From CAYQUC01 sp964420605 (lineage in GTDB: Bacteria; Pseudomonadota; Gammaproteobacteria; UBA6429; Thiohalophilaceae): a stretch of DNA of 64,000 nt. Position numbers and translations under genes: made by a program. Positions within the stretch are counted from its first letter, which is position 1, and the number at the start of each line of letters is the position of its first letter. The notes beneath the pieces are model-generated. The model was not told where the DNA came from. It searched no databases and saw nothing but the letters and a program-made list of their open reading frames with translations. Shown here in pieces: positions 44,849 through 53,493 of this stretch. Where the stretch lies: contig CAYQUC010000001.1 of assembly GCA_964420605.1 (NCBI GenBank), positions 62,001 to 126,000 of the forward strand, read 5' to 3'.

Positions 44849-45694
44849 ATGAAAATAAAGTTAATTCAATTTTTTAAATCAACGGTTCGACTTCTTCTAC
44901 CACTTTCCCTTAGAAAATACTTAGCTATAAAAATTAGTAAACAATCCTGGATTTCCAGTGATCATCGTGCTGGTTGGTCTCTAGAGTTAGTTCGCGACAT
45001 GGAAAAAAGTGATGTTAATGCATTTCATAAGTTTTTATGGTCCAATCACATTGGGTATGCTGATACATATGAAGTAGAGCAGCGCTTTGGTGATGTAAAT
45101 ATAAATGAGTCTCGTAAATTATTGTTTTCTGATATGGAGAACGTTTTATCGTTATTGGCGATTAACCGTCATTCAGAAATAAAGTCAGTATTAGATGTTG
45201 GGTGTTCTTTAGGATACCTTCTCAAGTATATGGAAGACAATATTTTTATCAATACTAGTGAATTATACGGCATTGATATTGATGCTTATGCTATTAATGA
45301 AGGAACGTCATACTTAAAAGCGCATGATTCAAAAATAAATTTAACATGTCATGATATGGATGATATGACTGAGCATTTTAATAATAAAATATATGACGTA
45401 ATTTTTTGTGCGGGCACATTGTTATATTTGGATGAAGACAAAGCGAACGCACTTATTAAAGGACTAATAAAACATACGAATAAACTGCTTATTATTACTG
45501 GAGTCGCATCAGCTAAAATTGATAACAGTGGATTAACAAAATCGTTAATACGAAAACGTGATGGTTCTTTTATGCATAATATTGATGATATGGTTAAACT
45601 TAATAAAGGAAAGGTAGTTTTCCGACGCTGGGAAGGAGAAAAAAAATTAGGTGGTAACACACTTTATTTTGTTTTTGCGATTCCAGATATATAA
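44849..45694 (+). CDS. Class I SAM-dependent methyltransferase
   Basis: A 281-residue methyltransferase. The SAM-binding motif I is VLDVGCSLG at residues 114-122, the acidic motif II is ELYGIDIDAYA, and DVIFCAGTLLYLDED is motif IV/post-I. The N-terminal 40 residues are basic and amphipathic and may touch the membrane. It ends the plus-strand locus 83 bases after the ATP-grasp gene and may methylate the sugar, or the sulfolactate-derived group. The specific target is unknown. Confidence 0.83.
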   Translation: MKIKLIQFFKSTVRLLLPLSLRKYLAIKISKQSWISSDHRAGWSLELVRDMEKSDVNAFHKFLWSNHIGYADTYEVEQRFGDVNINESRKLLFSDMENVLSLLAINRHSEIKSVLDVGCSLGYLLKYMEDNIFINTSELYGIDIDAYAINEGTSYLKAHDSKINLTCHDMDDMTEHFNNKIYDVIFCAGTLLYLDEDKANALIKGLIKHTNKLLIITGVASAKIDNSGLTKSLIRKRDGSFMHNIDDMVKLNKGKVVFRRWEGEKKLGGNTLYFVFAIPDI

Positions 45695-45710
45695 CAAATA
45701 TTGTAGTTAC

Positions 45711-45753
45711 ATGATTCTGCATAAAGTTAAGTTATTACTTTATGCAGAATCAT
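45711..45753. terminator. 17-bp perfect hairpin between convergent genes
   Basis: Arms 45711-45727 and 45737-45753 are fully complementary, with a 9-base loop. It lies between the convergent methyltransferase and lipoprotein genes. No T run follows on either strand, so classical intrinsic termination is uncertain, but a bidirectional transcript-end or RNA-stabilising hairpin is likely. Confidence 0.6.
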
Positions 45754-45776
45754 ACCTTGAAGTTTGAATAATTAAT

Positions 45777-47606
45777 TTAAGGCGTATATGCGGGTAATTC
45801 AACTACATATGCATCAACTGAATTTCCGCCACCCCAATCACTACCGAATAATAACCTGGTTGCACTGGGACTAATGACGACATGAGGTTCAGCCCAGTAT
45901 CCTTCAGAACCACTCCAATATCCTTGTTTGCCTAGGTTACCCCAAGTTCGGTGGTGCGCAACGCGACAAACGACTCCACCAGGATTGGTGTTCGCTAATA
46001 TAATTTCATTATTTAAAACTGTTTGTCCATCAACCTTACCAACCATTGATACAGCAACCCAGCCAGGATTTTTATGGCTAATGGCAGAAACATGCGTTTT
46101 TGATGGAGGGAAAGGATATCCTGTTGCTTGACCGACAATGACATTACAGTTGCCATTTTCCATATTATGAGCAACTAAGGCACCTGCTTTGCAGGTAGTA
46201 CCGCCAAAATCCACACCATAATACATATCGGTACCATCAGCCAACATACCTAATGAGGCATGTTCCATGGGGCTTGCAAGGTTCAGAGTTCTTTGCAGCG
46301 TACCACTAAAATCTAAAATATCTGCACTGCCATTGGCATAAAAGAATAAGTTACCACTGGCTGAAGCTTGTGGTGAGGCTGAACCGGTTGCTACTTTTCG
46401 GGTACTTTCAGTATTCGTGCTTATACGATAATTTAAAAAAACTTTCCCTGTGCTTTGTCGGCACACTAAACCGATTACATCTGAATCCCATGAGGTAAAC
46501 ATGGGATCACTACCTGAAGATACATTACTACAGTTAGTAAAGGTATTCAGCGCAACTTTGGTGTCGGTACTAACTCGATACGCAATTAGCGTTGGTGTCT
46601 TGGTATTATCAATGTACATTAAGGTATCTGGATCGGTGGTATGCCAGAAAACCTGTTCTAGATCGGGTGGAGTAATGTTCAGCTTTCGAATGTACTTGTA
46701 GGTTTTACCGTCATATAAATGGTGACCGTTATTAGTACCACGAGTGTGGTATAGAATTAAATATGTTTCATCGGCGTTCCATGCTTGTATGGTAGAGTAC
46801 ATGGGTTTTATTACAGCCCCAGTTCCTGACGCAGAAATTCGACGTATTACAGTGCCAAACTGAGGATCAATGACAGTATTGCCTTTGGCAGGTTTTGTCA
46901 GTGCCGTCATGGGGTGATCAAGTTTATCTGTTATCAAACCCTCACATAGATTAGCTGTGTTGCTTGAGGTAAAAACTGCACTTACAAGCTGATTTTTATC
47001 CATTGTCACGGTACACGTTTGATTGCCGGTACAGGCACCAGTCCAACGTGTGAATGTGTAATTTGGTAAGGCGTTTGCTGTTAAATTAACACTGGTACCA
47101 ATAGGGTAAGATTCAGAGCAATCGGTTCCGCAGTTAATACCGACTAATTTACTTATTATCGAGCCACCGATACTTGAACTGACATTGAGTTGAAAAGTAT
47201 TTGGTGTTGAAACTGAAAATAGGGCATTGATCGATTGATTTTTTGACATGTTAATAATGCAACTTGCAGTACCATTACAGGCACCACTCCAACCATCAAA
47301 TTGACTGCCAGGTGATGGGATTGCTTGTAAGGTGACTTGTGTTCCAGATTTCATGTTTTGTAAACACGAGTCGGCACATGAAAAATTCGACGCACTATCA
47401 CGGACAACACCTTGACCAGTAATGGTTGTGGCAAGTTGGTAATTGACAGGATTGTCTGGTGTCGTATTTGGCGGATTGGGATTAGTAGCGTTATTATCGG
47501 TTGTGTTTGTATCACCGCCGCCACAGGCTGATAATAAGCTCAGTAGGATTAAACTGGAGGTATACAGAGCAAATTGATGAATGCTTTTGGTAAAGATACG
47601 AGCCAT
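45777..47606 (-). CDS. Beta-propeller lipoprotein with two Cys-paired repeat domains
   Basis: A 609-residue exported lipoprotein; the lipobox is LLSAC with Cys28, followed by a Gly/Thr/Asn/Pro-rich linker (29-55). Two repeats of about 75 residues follow (about 57-135 and 140-215), each with Cys pairs (CADSC, GACNGTASC; CGTDC, GACTGNQTC) like the bacterial repeat modules in many surface proteins. The C-terminal ~380 residues are a propeller homologous to the secreted protein at 37042-38292 (shared NADETY, VAHHR, and FGSDWGGG versus FASNWGKG). Likely anchored in the outer membrane. A ribosome-binding site (AAGGACA) precedes the ATG. It may bind or process the locus' polysaccharide. Confidence 0.75.
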   Translation of the reverse strand: MARIFTKSIHQFALYTSSLILLSLLSACGGGDTNTTDNNATNPNPPNTTPDNPVNYQLATTITGQGVVRDSASNFSCADSCLQNMKSGTQVTLQAIPSPGSQFDGWSGACNGTASCIINMSKNQSINALFSVSTPNTFQLNVSSSIGGSIISKLVGINCGTDCSESYPIGTSVNLTANALPNYTFTRWTGACTGNQTCTVTMDKNQLVSAVFTSSNTANLCEGLITDKLDHPMTALTKPAKGNTVIDPQFGTVIRRISASGTGAVIKPMYSTIQAWNADETYLILYHTRGTNNGHHLYDGKTYKYIRKLNITPPDLEQVFWHTTDPDTLMYIDNTKTPTLIAYRVSTDTKVALNTFTNCSNVSSGSDPMFTSWDSDVIGLVCRQSTGKVFLNYRISTNTESTRKVATGSASPQASASGNLFFYANGSADILDFSGTLQRTLNLASPMEHASLGMLADGTDMYYGVDFGGTTCKAGALVAHNMENGNCNVIVGQATGYPFPPSKTHVSAISHKNPGWVAVSMVGKVDGQTVLNNEIILANTNPGGVVCRVAHHRTWGNLGKQGYWSGSEGYWAEPHVVISPSATRLLFGSDWGGGNSVDAYVVELPAYTP

Positions 47607-47707
47607 TGTTAATGTCCTTATTTATATTAAGATTACAGAATTGTACTGTATCTAAATAAGGAAACTGTGAAACAGCTCATATTTCGTACTTTTTGTTAAG
47701 TAATACT

Positions 47708-48742
47708 TTAATTTCCCAATATATCCTTTACATACCAATCCATTGCTTCTTCTAACCCCTGATCAATGAGATGTGTCGGTTCATATCCTAGTAGTTTTTG
47801 AGCTTTGCTTATATCGGCACGAGAATGGCGTACGTCACCGGCACGAAAGTCACGGTAAACGGGTTCTGATTTTTTAAGGGTATCAATTCGTGTTAGCAGC
47901 TTGTCTTGGATGAAATGAAATAGTTCTGTTAACGTGGTTTGAGCATTTAAAGCAACATTATAAACTTGATTTGTTGCATCGGGATTACTTGTGGTAGCGG
48001 CTAATATATTAACTTGAACGGTATTGTCGATATAACAAAAATCACGACTGGTTTCACCATCGCCATTAATAAAAACAGTTTCATTTGCTAAAATGCTTGC
48101 TACCCATTTTGGTATTACAGCAGCATAGGCACCATTGGGATCTTGCCTTTGTCCAAAAATATTAAAATAACGTAATCCAATGCAGTTAAAGTCATAGGTT
48201 CGAGCGAAGACATTGGCATATAATTCATTAACGAGTTTTGTCACTGCGTAAGGGGATAATGGATTACCTATTTTGTCTTCTAGTTTAGGTAGATCTGGAT
48301 GGTCGCCATAGGTTGAGCTTGAGGCCGCATAAACAAAACGTGTTATTTTATTTTTGTAAGCAGCATATAACATGTTTAAAAAACCACTAGTATTGTTATC
48401 GTTTGTTAAAATTGGATCTTCAATAGAACGCGGAACTGAACCTAATGCGGCTTGATGTAGTACATAATCAATATTATTACAGGCATTATTACAGTCATCA
48501 ATGTTACGAATGTCACCTTCTATTAATGTAAAGTTTTTCCACTGAGAATCGTTAACACGATCTTTTACTTGATCTAAATTATGATGGTGGCCCGTAGAAA
48601 AATTATCTAATCCAAAAACTATTTGGTTATTTTTTAATAATGTTTCTAATAAATTTGAACCGATAAACCCAGCAACACCAGTTACAAGCCATCGTTTAGG
48701 TGTTGAGTTTAATTCTGATAATATTTTTTGGTACTGAGTCAT
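47708..48742 (-). CDS. UDP-N-acetylglucosamine 4-epimerase, TviC/WbpP-like
   Basis: A 344-residue extended short-chain dehydrogenase. The NAD-binding motif is TGVAGFIGSNLLETLL and the catalytic YxxxK is SPYAVTKLVNE. The length and the long N-terminal extension are typical of TviC/WbpP, which epimerises UDP-GlcNAc(A) to the galacto form. It directly follows the TviB-like gene, so together they would supply UDP-GalNAcA. Confidence 0.88.
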   Translation of the reverse strand: MTQYQKILSELNSTPKRWLVTGVAGFIGSNLLETLLKNNQIVFGLDNFSTGHHHNLDQVKDRVNDSQWKNFTLIEGDIRNIDDCNNACNNIDYVLHQAALGSVPRSIEDPILTNDNNTSGFLNMLYAAYKNKITRFVYAASSSTYGDHPDLPKLEDKIGNPLSPYAVTKLVNELYANVFARTYDFNCIGLRYFNIFGQRQDPNGAYAAVIPKWVASILANETVFINGDGETSRDFCYIDNTVQVNILAATTSNPDATNQVYNVALNAQTTLTELFHFIQDKLLTRIDTLKKSEPVYRDFRAGDVRHSRADISKAQKLLGYEPTHLIDQGLEEAMDWYVKDILGN

Positions 48743-48780
48743 TGTCTTTCTAATCCTAATTTAATTTTTATTATTTGATT

Positions 48781-50058
48781 TTATAGTCGTCCATCAGTTT
48801 GTTCGGACTCTAGTAAATATTTTATATCATATAAAATATGAGATTTTTTACCAAAAGCATGAATTTTATCTGCACCTAATTCTTTAATCTGATTATGTGC
48901 AACGGCTAGAATAATAGCATCATAATGACTGTCTTTTGGTTCTTTAATCATATTTATATTATATTCTTTGTGGGCTTCTTCTTGATCTACCCAGGGATCG
49001 AAAATATCAACATTTGCACCATACTCTTTTATTTCATCTATAATATCCACCACACGGGTGTTTCGTAAGTCTGGACAGTTTTCTTTAAAGGTTAAACCTA
49101 AAATTAATATATTTGAATTATTTACATGGATACGTTTTTTTAACATCAATTTTAAAACTTGAGAAACAACATAATTTCCCATGTTGTCATTTAATCTACG
49201 TCCAGCCAAGATCATTTCAGGATTGTAACCAATTTCCTGAGCTTTGTAGGTGAGATAATAGGGGTCAACGCCGATACAATGACCACCGACTAATCCAGGT
49301 CGAAACGGTAAAAAATTCCATTTTGTACCTGCTGCAATTAAAACTTCTTCGGTATTAATTCCAAGACGATTAAATATAATAGCGAGTTCATTGATTAATG
49401 CAATATTTACATCACGTTGGGTATTCTCAATTACTTTTGCAGCTTCGGCTACTTTTATGGAACTGGCTTTGTGGGTTCCGGCGGTAATAATTGATTTATA
49501 TAAGTCGTCAACCAGATCTGCAGTTTCGGGAGTTGAACCCGATGTTACTTTGAGAATGTTGGTGACACGATGTTCCTTGTCACCAGGATTGATTCGTTCG
49601 GGACTATAGCCAATATAAAAGTCTTTATTAAATGTTAGTCCTGATACTTTTTCTATTAACGGCACACAGACTTCTTCAGTTGCACCGGGATAGACGGTTG
49701 ATTCATAAATCACGATAGCGTCTTTTGATATGACAGCACCGAGCATTTCACTGGCTTTGATTAGTGGTGTTAAATCTGGATTTTTATTTTTGTCGATGGG
49801 GGTTGGTACAGTGACAATAAAAATATTACATTTTTTTAGATCTTCAGTAGTTGCACAATACTGTAACTTCGACGCTTCTTTTAATTCGTCGTTGCTTACT
49901 TCCAAGGTACTGTCTGTACCTGATTTAAGTTCTTCAACCCGCGGAGTATTTATATCAAATCCGACTACTGGAATTTTTTTTCCAAATTCTACGGCGAGAG
50001 GTAAACCTACGTAACCTAGCCCGATAATGGCCAATTGTGCATCTTGTAGTTTAAGCAT
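48781..50058 (-). CDS. UDP-N-acetylglucosamine 6-dehydrogenase, TviB/WbpO-like
   Basis: A 425-residue UDP-sugar dehydrogenase. The NAD-binding motif is AIIGLGYVGLPLAVEF, the catalytic Cys lies in GGHCIGVDPYYLTYKA, and NILILGLTFKENCPDLRNT marks the C-terminal UDP-binding domain. It oxidises UDP-GlcNAc to the uronic acid. With the downstream epimerase it predicts a hexosaminuronic acid in the polymer. AGGAAA precedes the ATG. Confidence 0.92.
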   Translation of the reverse strand: MLKLQDAQLAIIGLGYVGLPLAVEFGKKIPVVGFDINTPRVEELKSGTDSTLEVSNDELKEASKLQYCATTEDLKKCNIFIVTVPTPIDKNKNPDLTPLIKASEMLGAVISKDAIVIYESTVYPGATEEVCVPLIEKVSGLTFNKDFYIGYSPERINPGDKEHRVTNILKVTSGSTPETADLVDDLYKSIITAGTHKASSIKVAEAAKVIENTQRDVNIALINELAIIFNRLGINTEEVLIAAGTKWNFLPFRPGLVGGHCIGVDPYYLTYKAQEIGYNPEMILAGRRLNDNMGNYVVSQVLKLMLKKRIHVNNSNILILGLTFKENCPDLRNTRVVDIIDEIKEYGANVDIFDPWVDQEEAHKEYNINMIKEPKDSHYDAIILAVAHNQIKELGADKIHAFGKKSHILYDIKYLLESEQTDGRL

Positions 50059-50124
50059 TAATTTCCTACCTTTTATTATTTTAGCAATACTAAATTAATA
50101 TTTTGTGTAATGTTTAAAAATCCT

Positions 50125-51102
50125 TTAAAGATTTTTTTCCCAATTTAGTGCGGTTTCAACAATTAGATCCAAATCATTGTATTTTGGCTTCCAACCTAGT
50201 GAGTTCTGTATTTTATCGGCAATTGCAATTAATTCTGGAGGGTCACCAGCACGTTTTGGTTCTTCTCTTACTTCAAATGTGGATTTATGAATACGTTGAA
50301 CGGTCTCAATCACTTCTCTGACACTATAGCCATGTCCATAACCACAATTTAAAATTGTGGATTCTCCATCTTTTCGTAGGTATTCAAGTGCTTTTATGTG
50401 TGCATCTGCTAGATCTTCAACATGAATATAATCTCGAATTCCTGTTCCATCTGGAGTGGGGTAATCAGTACCAAATATGGACATATGCGTTCTTTTTCCG
50501 ACTGCAGCCTCACAAGCGACTTTAATAAGTAAGGTTGCACCTTCAGTCGACTGACCAATTCTTCCTTCGGGATCACAGCCTGCAACGTTAAAATAACGAA
50601 GAATCACATGGCGTAAATTTGAAGCCATGGATAAATCGCGTAACATCCATTCGGTCATTAATTTAGATGTACCATACGGGTTTATCGGTTTTAAAGGGGT
50701 TGCCTCGCTGGCAGCACCTTCTGTTGGCATACCATAAACGGCGGCAGTTGATGAAAATATGAAATGTTTTACATTCTGTTGCTGGCAGCATTGCAACAGG
50801 TTTCGACTGCTACAGGTATTATTCCAGTAATATTTTAAAGGATTTTCGACAGACTCAGGTACTACGGTGTGAGCTGCAAAGTGCATCACTGTGTCTACGT
50901 TGTAATCAATTAAAATTTTAGTAACGAGATCGGTATCACTGGTATCGCCTACGACTAAATCACCGTAAAGAACGGATTTTTTGAATCCAGTGGACAAGTT
51001 GTCTAAGACCACCACATTTTCATTGGCTTTTCCTAGTTGATTAACAACATGGCTACCGATATATCCGGCACCACCGGTGACTAGCACTGCTGGTTTATTC
51101 AT
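50125..51102 (-). CDS. galE: UDP-glucose 4-epimerase
   Basis: A 325-residue GalE. Motifs are VTGGAGYIGSHVVNQL for NAD and the catalytic Tyr/Lys in NPYGTSKLMTEWML, with FSSTAAVYG before. GAGG lies five bases before the ATG. It supplies UDP-galactose (or UDP-GalNAc) for the polymer and is first in the minus-strand galE-tviB-tviC-lipoprotein group. Confidence 0.93.
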   Translation of the reverse strand: MNKPAVLVTGGAGYIGSHVVNQLGKANENVVVLDNLSTGFKKSVLYGDLVVGDTSDTDLVTKILIDYNVDTVMHFAAHTVVPESVENPLKYYWNNTCSSRNLLQCCQQQNVKHFIFSSTAAVYGMPTEGAASEATPLKPINPYGTSKLMTEWMLRDLSMASNLRHVILRYFNVAGCDPEGRIGQSTEGATLLIKVACEAAVGKRTHMSIFGTDYPTPDGTGIRDYIHVEDLADAHIKALEYLRKDGESTILNCGYGHGYSVREVIETVQRIHKSTFEVREEPKRAGDPPELIAIADKIQNSLGWKPKYNDLDLIVETALNWEKNL

Positions 51103-51163
51103 TTAGGCCTCGATTTGTAGGGGGGTAAACTGTATCTATTTGTTTTTATTGAATAAAAATCAT

Positions 51164-51181
51164 TTGATATATTTCTATCAA
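51164..51181. promoter_or_regulatory. Inverted repeat TTGATA-N6-TATCAA upstream of galE
   Basis: Perfect 6-bp arms around six bases, 62 bases from the galE start. It may be an operator for the minus-strand sugar-nucleotide genes; the AT-rich composition makes chance possible. Confidence 0.3.
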
Positions 51182-51351
51182 TAATTATTTAAAGTGTAGC
51201 CTAAATACTATAAACGTAGCAGCGCCATAATGTAAAGTACGGTTTAACTGTCAGTGCTTTGAGCTTAAGTAGTAGTAGCGCTAAATAGAACTGAAAATTA
51301 AATTACAGGGTGATTGTTGGGCTGTTGCTGGGTGAATAAGAACACATTCAA

Positions 51352-51360
51352 TGATATAAT
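51352..51360 (+). promoter_or_regulatory. Extended -10 promoter for the DAHP synthase gene
   Basis: TGATATAAT holds a perfect TATAAT with the TGn extension, 36 bases before ATG 51396. The -35 region is poor. No tryptophan/tyrosine/phenylalanine leader peptide is visible. Confidence 0.5.
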
Positions 51361-51395
51361 TCATACCTTGAAAAATCACAAATAAACTTGTAACA

Positions 51396-52472
51396 ATGAC
51401 GCATATTACTGATGACACTCGAATAAAATCTGTATCTGAAGTCGTTCCACCGGCTAAATTACACGATTCTTTGCCTTTGACTGAAACTGCCTCGGATACG
51501 GTGTTTAATACGCGTTCGGCAATTCATAAAGTATTGCATGGTGAGGATGACAGATTAGTGGTCATTGTTGGGCCTTGTTCGATTCATGACACCAAAGCTG
51601 CAATAGAATATGCACACCGTCTGCTAAAACTGAAACAACAATATCGTGACGAGCTAATTATTGTTATGCGGGTCTATTTTGAAAAGCCTCGAACAACCGT
51701 GGGTTGGAAAGGTTTGATCAATGATCCTGACTTAAATGGTAGCTTTCAGATTAATAAAGGGCTTGAAAAAGCACGTGAATTATTATTAGAACTGAATAAA
51801 ATTGGAATTCCTGCTGCTACGGAGTTTTTGGATTTAATTACGCCACAATATTTTGCGGACCTGATTAGTTGGGGCGCAATTGGTGCTAGAACAACGGAAT
51901 CGCAAGTACATCGTGAGTTAGCTTCGGGCTTATCATGTCCGGTTGGTTTTAAAAATGGCACCAATGGAAATTTACGTGTTGCAGTTGATGCGATGCGCGC
52001 GGTACAAGATCCGCATATTTTTTTATCAGTGACAAAACAAGGTCATTCAGCAATATTTTCAACAACTGGTAATAATGATAGCCATATTATTTTACGTGGC
52101 GGCAAACAGCCAAATTATGATAAAGAATATATTGTTGAAACTGTTTCTGAATTAAAATCTGCGGGTATGAATACGCGTATAATGGTTGATTTAAGCCATG
52201 GCAACAGTCAAAAAGATTATCGTCGTCAAACGGATGTAGCTGACAACATAGTATCTCAAGTAAGTAATGGTGAACATAATATAATGGGCGTGATGATCGA
52301 AAGCCATCTGGTTGAAGGTAATCAAACTGTTGGTAATGGGGGCTCTTTAGTTTACGGACAGAGTATTACGGATGCTTGTATATCGTGGGACACTACCGTT
52401 ACTATGTTAGAACAATTGGCCAAAGCAATTCAAGCGCGACGTCATAGTGAAGCAAAAGTAGCTGTAACTTAA
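51396..52472 (+). CDS. 3-deoxy-7-phosphoheptulonate synthase, class I (AroG/F/H type)
   Basis: First enzyme of the shikimate pathway, joining phosphoenolpyruvate and erythrose 4-phosphate. The 358-residue protein shows GPCSIHDTKAAIEYAHRL, RTTVGWKGLINDPDLNGSF, GARTTESQVHRELASGL, GFKNGTNG and IMVDLSHGNSQKD. Which aromatic amino acid inhibits it cannot be read with confidence. It stands alone and ends at a strong hairpin. Confidence 0.96.
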   Translation: MTHITDDTRIKSVSEVVPPAKLHDSLPLTETASDTVFNTRSAIHKVLHGEDDRLVVIVGPCSIHDTKAAIEYAHRLLKLKQQYRDELIIVMRVYFEKPRTTVGWKGLINDPDLNGSFQINKGLEKARELLLELNKIGIPAATEFLDLITPQYFADLISWGAIGARTTESQVHRELASGLSCPVGFKNGTNGNLRVAVDAMRAVQDPHIFLSVTKQGHSAIFSTTGNNDSHIILRGGKQPNYDKEYIVETVSELKSAGMNTRIMVDLSHGNSQKDYRRQTDVADNIVSQVSNGEHNIMGVMIESHLVEGNQTVGNGGSLVYGQSITDACISWDTTVTMLEQLAKAIQARRHSEAKVAVT

Positions 52473-52478
52473 GCTTCT

Positions 52479-52516
52479 TTGGCGATAAACAAATTTTATT
52501 TTTTGCTTATCGCCAA
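52479..52516. terminator. 10-bp perfect hairpin between convergent genes
   Basis: TTGGCGATAA (52479-52488) pairs with TTATCGCCAA (52507-52516) across an 18-base AT-rich loop. It follows the DAHP synthase stop and precedes the convergent DUF1269-like gene. Only a weak T run (TATTTTA) follows on the plus strand. Confidence 0.55.
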
Positions 52517-52522
52517 GCTATT

Positions 52523-53035
52523 TTACGGAAAAGCTGGAATGGTAGGCTCAACTCCAAAGGTATCAACTTCAGGGTGATGTTTTTTAACAAGAGAGTTTAT
52601 TTCATCTACCATCGTAACTGGAACTTCAGCCATTAGTAAAATATGACCTTCACTAATGTCCTTTTCAAAGGGTTTTAGTTTTGAGTTTGGTACATCTAGA
52701 GCTATCATGCTTGATGACCATGCACCGATAAAAGATCCCGCAACGGCAGTTGCCAATATCGTAATTCCCCCAAGTTCGATACTTGCCATTGGGACAAATA
52801 TAGCTACAGCACCTAATACTAAACCGGTTATACCTCCTATAACAAATCCATTTTGTGTACCATGCACAACATCACTTGTTTGTAGTAAATTAGCTTGTGG
52901 CAGTTCGGATAAATCACTACCGGTTTTAGCAATAACGTGCATATGGTTTTCAGGAATTTTAGCGAGTAATAATTCATTGTGAACTTTGCGAGTACATTCA
53001 GTATCAGGCAAAATAAAATACAGCCGTCGGTTCAT
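52523..53035 (-). CDS. DUF1269-like membrane protein
   Basis: A 170-residue protein. After an N-terminal alpha/beta segment (RRLYFILPDTECTRKVHNELL) there is a glycine-rich double hydrophobic hairpin (about 65-115, GGITGLVLGAVAIFVP and TAVAGSFIGAWSS), then a soluble C-terminal part. This matches small DUF1269 proteins of unknown, possibly stress-related function. A perfect GGAGG precedes the ATG. Confidence 0.75.
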   Translation of the reverse strand: MNRRLYFILPDTECTRKVHNELLLAKIPENHMHVIAKTGSDLSELPQANLLQTSDVVHGTQNGFVIGGITGLVLGAVAIFVPMASIELGGITILATAVAGSFIGAWSSSMIALDVPNSKLKPFEKDISEGHILLMAEVPVTMVDEINSLVKKHHPEVDTFGVEPTIPAFP

Positions 53036-53493
53036 GATATGCCTCCATTAAATGAGCTTGATTATAAAATAATACTGGGTATTAATTTGAGTATAGTTGA
53101 GTTATTTGCAGGACTTTTTATATAATTTTATTATGAAAAATACTTATTAGATGACAATTCAATATCTATTTGATTTTTAATACTATTATTTTTCATTATG
53201 AATGGGAGTACAATGTCATAAGTAATATCTATGTTATTTAAAGAGAATACGTAATTTTTTTAAAAGTTTGCAGGTTATGTGTTGTAGCTCAAGTTTTATA
53301 GTTTGCTCTTAATTGTTTTTGAACTTTGTCAGTCATACACAGAATAGCTTGTCTATAATACAGTGAGTAATTTAACTATTTATATCTATTTTGGGGTAGT
53401 TCTCTTTTGGCTATACAACAGCGTAAATGCTAAAATAGCAGGCATAAGTTATACTCGGCGCATTGAAATATTTGAATTTAAGAGGTACAGGAA
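53036..53493. other. Intergenic region upstream of cysG
   Basis: About 460 AT-rich bases between divergent genes. Possible promoters are TTGAGT-N18-TATAAT (53097-53126) and a TATAAT at 53354-53359. No tRNA, riboswitch or open frame could be supported. Confidence 0.5.
53097..53126 (+). promoter_or_regulatory. Candidate sigma70 promoter, far upstream of cysG
   Basis: TTGAGT and TATAAT are separated by 18 bases. It would give a leader of about 360 bases before cysG, or a short non-coding transcript. Confidence 0.3.

Noticed and set aside
45349..45660. Antisense open frame within the methyltransferase gene
   Set aside because: It overlaps the conserved methyltransferase coding sequence and lacks any ribosome-binding site or motif.
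52656..52982. Open frame on the plus strand inside the DUF1269-like gene
   Set aside because: It is fully antisense to a gene with a perfect ribosome-binding site and known fold; its product has no recognisable feature.
53036..53493. tRNA or riboswitch in the region before cysG
   Set aside because: No cloverleaf, T-loop consensus or conserved riboswitch core could be found in this AT-rich stretch.
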